From: Acidimicrobiaceae bacterium
GTDB taxonomy: Bacteria; Actinomycetota; Acidimicrobiia; Acidimicrobiales; Ilumatobacteraceae
Assembly: GCA_024641005.1 (NCBI GenBank)
Contig: JAHEDX010000024.1
Span: 1-38,711, forward strand
Direction of reading: 5' to 3'
DNA length: 38,711 nt
Shown: positions 8,395-15,606 of the stretch, one piece after another
How the letters are laid out: each line of letters starts with the position of its first letter
Numbering within the stretch: the stretch's first letter is position 1
Program-made: the position numbers and the translations under genes
The notes under the pieces: model-generated
What the model saw: only the letters and a program-made list of their open reading frames with translations
The model's database searches: none
Told to the model about the DNA's origin: nothing

Positions 8395-9303
8395 ATGAGC
8401 ACGATCGACGCACAGCGAGATGTGATCCTCGCCGTCGATGCCGGCGGAACGAAGTTCACCGCCGGCCTGGTGACGTTCCGTGGCGCGCTGCTCGACCGAT
8501 CCACCGCCGAGATCGAACGCGATGTCGGGCCGCAGTCGCACTTCGCCGCCCTGGCGGCGATCGTCGGTGAGCAGCTCGAGCAGGCGCGTGTGCATCACGG
8601 CGTGCGGGTTCGGGCGATCGGTATCGGGTGCGCTGGGCCGATCGGTCGGAACTGCGAAACGGTGTCACCGGTCAACATCTCGTCATGGAGCTCGTTTCCG
8701 CTTCGTAAGCATCTCGCGGACCTGACCGGGCTGCCCGTGTACGGCGACCTCGACGCCAAGGCGCTGGCCTTGTCGGAGGGGTGGCTGGGGGCGGGGCGCA
8801 ATGTCTCGAGCTTCTGCGCGATGATCGTCTCGGCCGGTGTCGGTGGTGGCTTCGTGATCGACGGGGAGCTGCTCGACGGAGCGACCGGCAACGCCGGCCA
8901 CGTCGGGCACATCATCGTCGAACCCGGTGGTCGGAGATGCAGCTGTGGCGCACGCGGCTGCCTCGAGGCGGAGGCATCCGGCCTGGCCATCGAGGCGATC
9001 ACGGGCCGTTCGCTCGAGGAACCGACCTACGACATCATGCGGCGCACGGGGCGGCTCGTCGGGCGTGCGGCCGGCATGATCTGTACCGCGATGGACCTCG
9101 ATCTGGTCGTGGTCGGGGGCGCCGTCGCACTCGGTTTCGCTGCGACGTTCTTCAATGCCGCCCAGGAGGAGATCGACGCGGTCGCGCGTGTCGGGCAAGG
9201 AGCGGCAGCGCGTATCACCCCGGCTCGACTGGGTGATCAAGGCCCGTTGATCGGGGCCGGAGCGGTGGGCTTGCGCGGGCTTCGCCGGGCGGGCCGGCGC
9301 TAG
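8395..9303 (+). CDS. ROK family protein, probable sugar kinase
   Basis: Member of the ROK (repressor, ORF, kinase) family, most likely a cytoplasmic glucokinase or related hexose/N-acetylhexosamine kinase, since no DNA-binding domain precedes the kinase fold. The ATP phosphate-binding segment is ILAVDAGGTKFTAGLV near residue 10, and the second phosphate motif is VSAGVGGGFVIDGELL. The ROK zinc site is complete: GH near residue 178, then CSCGARGCLE. GNAGHVGH provides the sugar-binding residues. At 302 residues the length is usual. The TAG stop overlaps the stop of the convergent membrane-protein gene by 4 bases (CTAG). The neighbouring genes give no sugar pathway, so the substrate is open. Confidence 0.9.
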   Translation: MSTIDAQRDVILAVDAGGTKFTAGLVTFRGALLDRSTAEIERDVGPQSHFAALAAIVGEQLEQARVHHGVRVRAIGIGCAGPIGRNCETVSPVNISSWSSFPLRKHLADLTGLPVYGDLDAKALALSEGWLGAGRNVSSFCAMIVSAGVGGGFVIDGELLDGATGNAGHVGHIIVEPGGRRCSCGARGCLEAEASGLAIEAITGRSLEEPTYDIMRRTGRLVGRAAGMICTAMDLDLVVVGGAVALGFAATFFNAAQEEIDAVARVGQGAAARITPARLGDQGPLIGAGAVGLRGLRRAGRR

Positions 9304-10367
9304 GCGGTGAGGCGTCGGTAGAGCCGCTCGGCCGGTCCGCGCCCGTATCGCTGTTGATAGACGAACGCGGCCGATGTCGCTGTCACCCAGAACACCGTGG
9401 TGCATGCGAGCGCGGTCCGGATACCGCCCGGCTGGACGATGTCGAGCGTGTCGACGAACAAGTTAAAGGCCAGCGCGTGGGCGAGATAGATCGTCAACGA
9501 CATCTGTCCGGCGCGGCGTAGCACATCGATGACCGGGCTGCGCTCGAACCGATCGGCGACCCAGGTGATCGCCGCGAAGGCGATCAGGGCGGTGCCGAGA
9601 GCGCTGGCCGTGTACGCGAGTCCTCGGTCGAACGGGTTGTCGCTCAGCACCACATACATACGGTCGCTCGCGGCCGCTGCATCGGCGAGCGTTCCTGCTG
9701 CGTACAGCCCGAAACCGATTCCTGCGATCGCGGGGCGCCACCAGCTCGTTGCGAGCATGCGCCCGACGATGATCCCGGCGCAGAAGAACGCGAGCCAGGG
9801 GAGCAGCGGATGGGTGCCGTTCACGAACACGCCGAACACCAGGCCCCGTGGCGAACGGGGGCCAGGGTTCGTGAGCCACTCGGTCGAACTCCCGTCGAGG
9901 GAGCGTTCGTACATCCACCAACGGATGAGCCAACCGGCGAGAGCGGCCCCACTGCCGATCAGCGCGATCCATCGGGAGCGCAGTGTGAACAGGCCGGCCG
10001 CGAGCACGAACATTGCGCCGTAGTAGGGCAGGATCGTTCCCTGCCAGACGAAGTCGAACAGCAGACCGGCCCCGTAGAGCACGAGTCCGCGCCGGACCAG
10101 TCGCCATCGCATCTCGGTGGTGCGTTCGGCGTGGCCGATCGCCTTGGCGGTCATCAAGGAGACGCCGACGCCGGCTGTGACGACGAAGGTGGCGGCGAAC
10201 CGGGTCGACAGCGGCCCGACCCACGGGTCGAACAGCTCGTACAGGGTCCCGCCCCCTTGTCGCGCGCCGCGCAGGATGAGATAGCCGTGGTAGTTCATCA
10301 TCAGCACGCCGACCATCGCGAGTGCCCGCACGACGTCGGGGCCGGGTCGGCGAGATGAGAGTTCCAT
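9300..10367 (-). CDS. DUF418 / heparan-alpha-glucosaminide N-acetyltransferase-like membrane protein
   Basis: Polytopic membrane protein of 355 residues with about ten hydrophobic helices. The N-terminus RRPGPDVVRALAMVGVLMMNYHGYL resembles the first helix of the DUF1624/YeiB group, and the C-terminal region with AGQMSLTIYLAHALAFNLF resembles DUF418; this superfamily includes membrane acyltransferases that transfer acyl groups across the bilayer. An acyltransferase role is inference; no catalytic residue can be assigned with certainty. It begins 11 bases after the alanine-racemase-like gene on the same strand, so the two are very likely co-expressed. A longer open frame continues upstream but would run across that gene; ATG 10367 is the first start where the membrane-protein similarity begins. 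The 3' end overlaps the convergent ROK gene by 4 bases. Confidence 0.78.
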   Translation of the reverse strand: MELSSRRPGPDVVRALAMVGVLMMNYHGYLILRGARQGGGTLYELFDPWVGPLSTRFAATFVVTAGVGVSLMTAKAIGHAERTTEMRWRLVRRGLVLYGAGLLFDFVWQGTILPYYGAMFVLAAGLFTLRSRWIALIGSGAALAGWLIRWWMYERSLDGSSTEWLTNPGPRSPRGLVFGVFVNGTHPLLPWLAFFCAGIIVGRMLATSWWRPAIAGIGFGLYAAGTLADAAAASDRMYVVLSDNPFDRGLAYTASALGTALIAFAAITWVADRFERSPVIDVLRRAGQMSLTIYLAHALAFNLFVDTLDIVQPGGIRTALACTTVFWVTATSAAFVYQQRYGRGPAERLYRRLTA

Positions 10368-10378
10368 CGCGATGTGGG

Positions 10379-11296
10379 TCAGGTCCAGCGGAGTTCGTCG
10401 GCGGTGGTCATCGTGAGCGGGCGCTGGAGGTCGACCCAGTCGCCGGTTGCCGGGCATGGCTGGTCGGTCGGGACGAATGTCATCGACGTGTGCATGTGGG
10501 ACGGTTCCAACAGGGCCATCCGCTGCCGCTCGAAGTGGAACGGGCTGCGACCGTCCGTCAGTGCGGTGACGCCGTTCGCCGTGCCGGCGCCGATCATCAC
10601 GAGTGTGCCGTCGCCGGGGACCGGCGTGAGTCGATATCCGGCCTGCTGCCCGGCGCTCACCGGACGCGTGTCGAGCACGTCGGCCTGGAGGCGCAGGGCC
10701 TCGCGGTCTCCGTGCCAGAGGTAGGTGCCCAGTCGCAGCTTGTAGTTGTGGCTGGTGGGCAGCGTCTCGTAGGTGGTCGGCGCGAGGTGGCTCACCCACA
10801 CGTCGAGCGAGGGATCGATCTCGGGGAGGTGGCGCACGATGTCGGCCCGGTGGGTGTCGTCGTCGCCCGCGAGCGGGGGGTGGATGGCGACACCGACGGT
10901 GCGCAGCCCCGCCCGTTGTGCTGCAGCGACGAGCTCGATCCCACCGCCGTATCGGCGCATGCTGCTGGTGAGCTTGACGATCACCCTGCCACTCCAACCA
11001 CGTAGCGCGGCGATGTGCGCCTCGCTCCCTACGGTGAGCACTGGATCGGTGGACTCGGGTGCGGTGAGCGTGGGAGTGAGCACGACCGGCGTCGACTCGT
11101 CGGGGAGGCCGGCGAGCTCGTGCACGGTGCCGACGGCGATGATCGGCGAGATCTTCATGGCAAGCGGGGCGAGGGCATCGCGGCCGAGTCCGTACCCGTT
11201 GCCCTTCACCACCGGCACCAGACCGTCGACGGTGTCGGCCACATAGGCGATGTGGTTCCACCAGCGGGTTCGGTTGATGGTGAGCCGGACCGTCAC
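10379..11296 (-). CDS. Alanine racemase homologue, divergent
   Basis: PLP-dependent fold-type III enzyme related to alanine racemase. VVKGNGYGLGRDAL with Lys31 matches the PLP-lysine motif (VVKANAYGHG in typical enzymes). Near the C-terminus AGQQAGYRLT aligns with the AGEGVSYGLT segment that carries the second catalytic tyrosine, and the Tyr is kept, but the following GYADG motif reads GTANG. At 305 residues it is clearly shorter than the usual 360-380, with a reduced N-terminal barrel. It could racemise another amino acid or be an inactive relative; genuine alanine racemase elsewhere in the genome is to be expected. The GTG start at 11296 follows TACCGT by 8 bases. The DUF418-like membrane protein follows after 11 bases, hinting at a shared, perhaps cell-wall, role. 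Confidence 0.8.
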   Translation of the reverse strand: MTVRLTINRTRWWNHIAYVADTVDGLVPVVKGNGYGLGRDALAPLAMKISPIIAVGTVHELAGLPDESTPVVLTPTLTAPESTDPVLTVGSEAHIAALRGWSGRVIVKLTSSMRRYGGGIELVAAAQRAGLRTVGVAIHPPLAGDDDTHRADIVRHLPEIDPSLDVWVSHLAPTTYETLPTSHNYKLRLGTYLWHGDREALRLQADVLDTRPVSAGQQAGYRLTPVPGDGTLVMIGAGTANGVTALTDGRSPFHFERQRMALLEPSHMHTSMTFVPTDQPCPATGDWVDLQRPLTMTTADELRWT

Positions 11297-11304
11297 GTAG
11301 TGGC

Positions 11305-11310
11305 ACGGTA
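11305..11310 (-). promoter_or_regulatory. -10 element TACCGT before the racemase-like gene
   Basis: On the minus strand TACCGT is followed by 8 bases and then the GTG at 11296, again without a Shine-Dalgarno sequence. Confidence 0.45.
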
Positions 11311-11370
11311 GTGGGTGGACCAGGTGTCGATGCGGTGCACCTCCATTTCTGATTCCTGACTAATCAGATC

Positions 11371-11389
11371 ATAATTATCGAGATATAGT
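11371..11389 (+). promoter_or_regulatory. AT-rich promoter of the DUF4395 gene with -10 TATAGT and palindrome ATAATTAT
   Basis: TATAGT (11384-11389) is followed by 6 bases and then ATG 11396, the cleanest leaderless promoter in the window. Just upstream lies the perfect palindrome ATAATTAT (11371-11378), and the imperfect CTGACTAATCAG sits at about 11356-11367. Both could be operator sites. The stretch is strikingly AT-rich for this genome. Confidence 0.5.
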
Positions 11390-11395
11390 TTCCCG

Positions 11396-11887
11396 ATGAT
11401 CGAGTTGTTCCGGTTCCCTGATCCCGTCAACGAGACGTCTGCCCGGCTGGTCGCCGCCGGCGTCGTGCTGCAGGCGGCCGCGTTCCTCGTCCTCAGGGAG
11501 GGCTGGGTCCTGCTGCCATTGGTCTACGGGTTCCTGGCGAGAGCGCTGACGGGGCCGACACTCAGCCCGCTCGCCCAGTTCGTCACCCGCGTCGTGACGC
11601 CACGGCTGCGCGTCGAGCACCGTCTGGTGCCGGGGCGCCCCAAGCGGTTCGCGCAAGGGATCGGGCTGGCGTTCAGCGGGCTCGGCGCGCTCGCCTGGGC
11701 CTCCGGCGTGCATACCGCGACCATCGTGTTGATCGGACTGCTCGCCGCCGCTGCGGCGCTCGAGTCGCTGTTCGCCGTGTGCCTTGGCTGTATCGCCTAC
11801 CGGTTCTTCTGGGAGTGCGACGACTGCAACGACATCAGCGAACGTCTGCGGACGTCGCTGGCCTCGAGCGTCCCGGCCAGGAGCTGA
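11396..11887 (+). CDS. DUF4395 family membrane protein
   Basis: Small integral membrane protein of 163 residues matching the DUF4395 pattern: the opening FPDPVNETSARLVAAGV, two paired hydrophobic segments, the central basic loop RLRVEHRLVPGRPKRFAQGIG, and a C-terminal cysteine group in AVCLGCIAYRFFWECDDC. Family members are often found beside thioredoxin or rhodanese-type proteins, so a role in thiol or sulfur chemistry at the membrane is possible; no such neighbour is present here. The two CxxC pairs could form disulfides or bind a metal. The last 53 bases overlap the 3' end of mftF on the opposite strand. The start is supported by a leaderless TATAGT promoter. Confidence 0.85.
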   Translation: MIELFRFPDPVNETSARLVAAGVVLQAAAFLVLREGWVLLPLVYGFLARALTGPTLSPLAQFVTRVVTPRLRVEHRLVPGRPKRFAQGIGLAFSGLGALAWASGVHTATIVLIGLLAAAAALESLFAVCLGCIAYRFFWECDDCNDISERLRTSLASSVPARS

Positions 11888-13127
11888 TCTGCGGGATCAG
11901 GGGATCGGGCGTGCGCTCCTTCAACATGCCCTTCCAGACGCCTATCGAGTAGGCGAGGTCGTCCGCGAGCACGAACGGGTGCCGGGCGGCGAGCGCTGCT
12001 GCGAACAGCACGCGGCGTGGTGGCTTCCAGCGCCAGGCCAGCAGCAGCAGTAGCGGCCACCAGACGCGTCGGATTGCACCGGCGATCTGCCCGCCGGCGT
12101 GCAGATTGCCCGATCCGGCGAGTCGCAGCGCGGCGGCGGGCGGGATGTCGGGCAGCTTCTTCACGAGGGCGGCCGCAGATCCCGCGCCCAGCGCCGCGCC
12201 GAGCACCGGTCGACCGATAGCTCCGAGTGTCCAGGCGCCGATACTCCAGCCGCTCATCCGAAGTGGTGCCAGTGCTCGCGGGTGCCGCTTCGCCAATGGG
12301 GCGGCCGACGAGCCGTAATCGATCCGCTGACGAACCCACGACCTGGTGTCTGGGCGGACGGCGTGGTTCACCTCGGTCGTCGGCTCATAGCGGCACACCC
12401 AGCCGGCGCGATCGAGCCTCCAGACGAGATCGACGTCCTCGCCGAAGCGCAGCGACGCGTCGAACCCGTCGATCGAGCGGATCGCCTCGGCGCGGCACAC
12501 GATCGCTGCCGCTGGGACATAACTGACCCGGGAGCCGGCTCGGACGCGGGCCGGCTCGGACCCGAGATCGAGGGGGCCGTGGTCGTGTTCGTAGCGCCCC
12601 AGCAATGAGGTGGAGGGGCCCGAGCGGACACGAGGCGCGACGAGCGCGACGCGATCGTCGACGAAGTGGGGCAGGAGCGTGTCGAGCCAGCCGTGGGGCA
12701 GCTCGACGTCGGCGTCGACGAATGCGACGAGCGGGGTCGTGACCTGGGCGAGCCCGGCGTTGCGGGCCGCACCTGGGCCTTGATTGGACGACAGTCGTAC
12801 TGCGGCTCCCGGAACGGGCGGATCGGATCCGTCGTCGATCACGATCGCGCCATCGGGTACGTGGGCAGGCATGCCGAGGGTCGGCACGACGATCGTGACG
12901 TCGGCGACGGTGTGTCGCTGGTGATCGGGCACGGGGTGGATGGCGCCCGCTTCCGACAATGCGGTCACGAGGGTCGAAGCGGCGACCGGTTCACCTTCGG
13001 CGATGCGTTCGACCACGCTCGAACCCGCAGCGGTCAGACGGAACAACTTCAGTGGGGAACCGCCCACGAGGACATTGCCGTGTCGTTCGACCGTGCTGTC
13101 GAGTTGGTAGCGGCGGTGCACGGTCAT
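11835..13127 (-). CDS. mftF: Mycofactocin biosynthesis glycosyltransferase MftF
   Basis: Glycosyltransferase family 2 enzyme that glycosylates the redox cofactor (pre)mycofactocin with glucose units in mycobacteria. The N-terminal 70 residues (RYQLDSTVERHGNVLVGGSPLKLFRLT) resemble the PqqD-like domain of MftF. The GT2 domain follows, with VIDDGSD, AFVDADVELP as the DxD-type metal site and FGEDVDLVWRLDRAGW with the catalytic acidic pair. A C-terminal region with hydrophobic segments (about residues 290-390) suggests membrane association. The ATG at 13127 overlaps the mftE stop by one base (TGATG), so the genes are translationally coupled; an ATG-like start 4 codons earlier would overlap more. 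The tail overlaps the DUF4395 gene by 53 bases. Confidence 0.9.
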   Translation of the reverse strand: MTVHRRYQLDSTVERHGNVLVGGSPLKLFRLTAAGSSVVERIAEGEPVAASTLVTALSEAGAIHPVPDHQRHTVADVTIVVPTLGMPAHVPDGAIVIDDGSDPPVPGAAVRLSSNQGPGAARNAGLAQVTTPLVAFVDADVELPHGWLDTLLPHFVDDRVALVAPRVRSGPSTSLLGRYEHDHGPLDLGSEPARVRAGSRVSYVPAAAIVCRAEAIRSIDGFDASLRFGEDVDLVWRLDRAGWVCRYEPTTEVNHAVRPDTRSWVRQRIDYGSSAAPLAKRHPRALAPLRMSGWSIGAWTLGAIGRPVLGAALGAGSAAALVKKLPDIPPAAALRLAGSGNLHAGGQIAGAIRRVWWPLLLLLAWRWKPPRRVLFAAALAARHPFVLADDLAYSIGVWKGMLKERTPDPLIPQISSWPGRSRPATSADVR

Positions 13128-13777
13128 CAGCCGACCCACTCGGCGACCGCGGTCGCGAGTTGGTCGGCGAGGCGACCGAAGATCTGCGCGCCGTCAGCGG
13201 CACGTGCCTGTGTCGGGTCGCCGAGCACCCCCGACTCGCTGAGAGGTCGAACGCCCCTGCTCGTCAGTTCGAACAGCGTCGGGACCGGACCAGGGATCGC
13301 AGCGTCGATTCGCACCTGGTCAGGCGCCAGCGCAAGCATCAACGAGGTCTCGGTGTGGCCGGCATGCGGGTCGCCATCGGGCACCTTCGGCCACCAGATC
13401 AGTGCGGCGCGTGCCTCGTCAAGAAACACGGCTGCCGCTCGCTGCATGGCAGCGGTGTTGCCACCATGGCCGTTGACGAACACGATCCCCGATGCCCAAT
13501 CGGCCGACCGGGCGACTTCGACGACGACGTCGGCCATCACGTCGGTGCCGATCGACAAGGTGCCGGGAAACCCCTGATGCTCGCCGCTGGCCGTGATCGT
13601 AATCGCCGGCGCCAACACGCAGTCGTCTCGTCGCGCGACGAGATCGCGCGACAGTTCGGTGGCGATCAGCGTGTCGGTGTGCAGCGGCAGGTGGGGGCCA
13701 TGCTGTTCGCAGCTGCCGACGGGCACGACGACGATCGGGTTCGTGAGATCGGTCCAGGTCATGCTGCCGAGTTCCAT
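13127..13777 (-). CDS. mftE: Mycofactocin peptidase MftE (creatininase family)
   Basis: Creatininase-like metal-dependent hydrolase that, in the mycofactocin pathway, cleaves the modified MftA precursor to release the C-terminal Val-Tyr-derived dipeptide. The metal-binding pattern is intact: GSCEQHGPHLPLHTD supplies Glu, His and Asp, VFVNGHGGNTAAM supplies His, and HAGHTETSLMLAL supplies the last Glu. The length of 216 residues is near the family norm. It is the first gene of a two-gene unit with mftF. The precursor gene mftA, the radical SAM enzyme mftC, mftB and mftD are not in this window; the 134-base upstream gap contains no small frame ending in the Val-Tyr of MftA. Assignment to MftE rather than another creatininase relies on mftF beside it. 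Confidence 0.88.
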   Translation of the reverse strand: MELGSMTWTDLTNPIVVVPVGSCEQHGPHLPLHTDTLIATELSRDLVARRDDCVLAPAITITASGEHQGFPGTLSIGTDVMADVVVEVARSADWASGIVFVNGHGGNTAAMQRAAAVFLDEARAALIWWPKVPDGDPHAGHTETSLMLALAPDQVRIDAAIPGPVPTLFELTSRGVRPLSESGVLGDPTQARAADGAQIFGRLADQLATAVAEWVG

Positions 13778-13785
13778 CCGGAGGG

Positions 13786-13791
13786 ACGCTA
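13786..13791 (-). promoter_or_regulatory. -10 element TAGCGT of the mftE-mftF unit
   Basis: On the minus strand TAGCGT is followed by 8 bases and then the mftE ATG at 13777. Confidence 0.45.
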
Positions 13792-13897
13792 CTCATCGGC
13801 GGCGCGAACGGTGATCGACCGAGGATCTGGCCCGGCGCCCGCCCCCGTGAGTTCAGCGCGGTAGCTCAGGGACCGGCCTCGCGGGAGGTCGGCGACT

Positions 13898-13903
13898 TAG
13901 GAT
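13898..13903 (+). promoter_or_regulatory. -10 element TAGGAT before the NUDIX-like gene
   Basis: TAGGAT is followed by 8 bases and then the GTG at 13912. AGGATGG in the same stretch could alternatively act as a ribosome site for that GTG. Confidence 0.45.
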
Positions 13904-13911
13904 GGCAGCTC

Positions 13912-14451
13912 GTGAGTGAGATCGACACCGCTACCGACAACACCTGGCTGTCCCATGAAGACCTCGAGCAGGTGCGAGCCCAGATGCCGATCGTCTACGT
14001 CGAGGCGGTGCCGGTACGCGTCGACCCACTCGGCAACGTCACCGAGATCGGGCTGCTGTTGCGCCAGGCGGCCGATGGCACGATCAGTCGTTTGATCGTC
14101 AGTGGCCGGGTGCTGCACGGAGAACGCGTACGCGACGCACTCCTCCGGCACTGCGAGAAGGATCTCGGTCCGCTTGCGCTCCCGCGCATACCGGTCGACC
14201 CGTCACCGTTCACCGTTGCCGAGTACTTCCCGAACGGCGAGCGCTCAGGCTTCCACGATCCGCGCCAACACGCGGTGAGTCTCGTGTACATCGTTCCGGT
14301 CGACGGTGAGTGCGAACCAACGCAGCAGGCACTCGATCTGGCCTGGTACACGCCGGCACAGGTGGTGAGCCCGAGTGTGATCGGCCAGATGACGGGTGGC
14401 CAGGACCGGCTGCTCAGAGTCGCCTTGGCCCACGTGGGCCAGTTGCCCTGA
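13912..14451 (+). CDS. NUDIX hydrolase-like protein (DUF4916 type)
   Basis: Cytoplasmic protein of 179 residues resembling the actinobacterial DUF4916/NUDIX-like family. It opens with WLSHEDLEQVRAQMPIVYVEAVPVRVDPLGNVTEIGLLLRQ, a beta-strand-rich start like NUDIX folds, then GRVLHGERVRDALLRHCEKDLG, which takes the place of the NUDIX box but lacks the full GX5EX7REUXEEXGU signature. Catalytic NUDIX chemistry is therefore doubtful. The C-terminal half (HAVSLVYIVPVDGECEPTQQALDLAWYTPAQV) keeps the second sheet of the fold. The GTG start is forced: the nearby ATG at 13902 runs into a stop within a few codons. It is divergent from mftE and has no evident operon partner. Confidence 0.75.
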   Translation: MSEIDTATDNTWLSHEDLEQVRAQMPIVYVEAVPVRVDPLGNVTEIGLLLRQAADGTISRLIVSGRVLHGERVRDALLRHCEKDLGPLALPRIPVDPSPFTVAEYFPNGERSGFHDPRQHAVSLVYIVPVDGECEPTQQALDLAWYTPAQVVSPSVIGQMTGGQDRLLRVALAHVGQLP

Positions 14452-14541
14452 GTCACTGCCCGATCTGATCCTCCGCGCGAGCCGCGACGCCGAAGTGCGC
14501 ATGATTCCTGGGGCATCCCCGCTTGGGACCTCTGGCGTGCG

Positions 14542-14547
14542 TACGAT
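14542..14547 (+). promoter_or_regulatory. -10 element TACGAT, leaderless start of the Nei2-like gene
   Basis: TACGAT is followed by 9 bases and then the ATG at 14557. This fixes Pro2 as the residue after the initiator Met, as DNA glycosylases of this family require. Confidence 0.45.
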
Positions 14548-14556
14548 CATCGTGCA

Positions 14557-15438
14557 ATGCCAGTGGGGGATATCGCTCGAACCGCAAGCGCGATGCGGAC
14601 TGCACTCGTCGGTCGGCCGATGGTGCGATTTGATGCCCCGAGCTTGATCGGTCCGGTGCCTCAAGCCGGCCGCATGGTCGAGCTGGTCGAGGCCAAGGGC
14701 AAGCATCTCGAAGTGATGTGGGACGACGGTCTCGTGCTCGATTCGCATCTGAAGGGCCGCAGCGAGTGGCACGTGTATCGACGCGGTGCGCCATGGCGTC
14801 GGTCGTGGGACCAGCTGCGCGCGTCGATCCAGACCGATGATTTCGTCGCGGTGTGTTTCAATGCGCCCACCGTCGAGACGTACCGACAGAACGAGAAGCA
14901 GCGGCACCCCGGTCGGGGTCGTCTCGGGCCCGATCTGTGTCGCAGCGATGCCGACCTGGCCGAGGCGATCGATCTGCTGATGTCGTATCCCCAACCCGAG
15001 TCGCGTCTGCGCGACGTGATGGTGGATCAGCACGTGATGCAGGGTGTCGGCAACGTGTACCGGTGCGAGGTGCTGTGGGCCGCGGAGCTCAGCCCGTGGG
15101 CGCACATCGCCGACCTCAATCATCACGACGCCGTGATGATCGTCAACACGGCGGCGAAGATGGTTCGCACCAACCAGGGACGTATCCGCCGCGCGACCAC
15201 CAACCACACGCCGGGTGGCCTGGCGGTGTACGGCCGCTGCGGCCAAGGGTGTATCCGCTGCCACGAGACGATCGAGTCGCGGCCCGTCGGGCGCTACGGC
15301 CGGATGCTGTACTGGTGCCCGGGATGCCAGGTGCGCCTCGATCGCCGTTTGCCGACCGAGGTCCGTGAGATGGATCCCCACCCGGCCGCCGTCAAATACC
15401 TGAACGAACTGCCCTGGCGCTGTCGCGAAGTGAGCTGA
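14557..15438 (+). CDS. Fpg/Nei family DNA glycosylase, Nei2-like, with Glu3 replaced by Val
   Basis: Homologue of endonuclease VIII/Nei2, which excises oxidised bases and nicks the abasic site. The N-terminus is MPVGD: the Schiff-base Pro2 is present, but the near-invariant catalytic Glu3 (MPEGD in relatives) is Val, a single-base GAG to GTG difference. The lysine loop GKHL, the helix-two-turns-helix segment QHVMQGVGNVYRCEVLWAA, the LNHHDAVMIVNTAAKM helix and the C-terminal zinc finger (CIRC and CPGC cysteine pairs, with Arg in GRMLYW) are otherwise complete. At 293 residues the length is normal. The protein may have lost glycosylase activity while keeping DNA binding or residual lyase activity. 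A sequencing error is possible. The intergenic region before it carries only the -10 element. Confidence 0.9.
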   Translation: MPVGDIARTASAMRTALVGRPMVRFDAPSLIGPVPQAGRMVELVEAKGKHLEVMWDDGLVLDSHLKGRSEWHVYRRGAPWRRSWDQLRASIQTDDFVAVCFNAPTVETYRQNEKQRHPGRGRLGPDLCRSDADLAEAIDLLMSYPQPESRLRDVMVDQHVMQGVGNVYRCEVLWAAELSPWAHIADLNHHDAVMIVNTAAKMVRTNQGRIRRATTNHTPGGLAVYGRCGQGCIRCHETIESRPVGRYGRMLYWCPGCQVRLDRRLPTEVREMDPHPAAVKYLNELPWRCREVS

Positions 15439-15443
15439 GCGCT

Positions 15444-15460
15444 CCGGCACGGAGTGCCGG
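15444..15460. terminator. Hairpin CCGGCAC-GGA-GTGCCGG between convergent genes
   Basis: Perfect 7-base stem with a 3-base loop, starting 5 bases after the glycosylase stop, in the gap before the convergent HNH gene. There is no U-tract, as is usual for terminators in GC-rich actinobacteria, so it could work in both directions. The rest of the 168-base gap shows nothing else. Confidence 0.45.
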
Positions 15461-15606
15461 CCCAGGTTGCTTGCACGGTGCTCTCCTGAGCGCTGGGACC
15501 TGATCTGGGGCGACGCCATGCCTGCGACACGATGTCAGCGCGACCGGTCGACGACCCGTGTCGACGAGGCTCGCGAACGCGACAGGTGATGCAGGCGCGC
15601 TGCGGG

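Noticed and set aside
13127-13139. Start of mftF four codons earlier, at 13139
   Set aside because: It would lengthen the overlap with mftE; the ATG at 13127 gives a TGATG coupling typical of adjacent genes.
13778-13911. Possible mftA precursor gene upstream of mftE
   Set aside because: No short frame with the typical C-terminal Val-Tyr was found in the gap on either strand.
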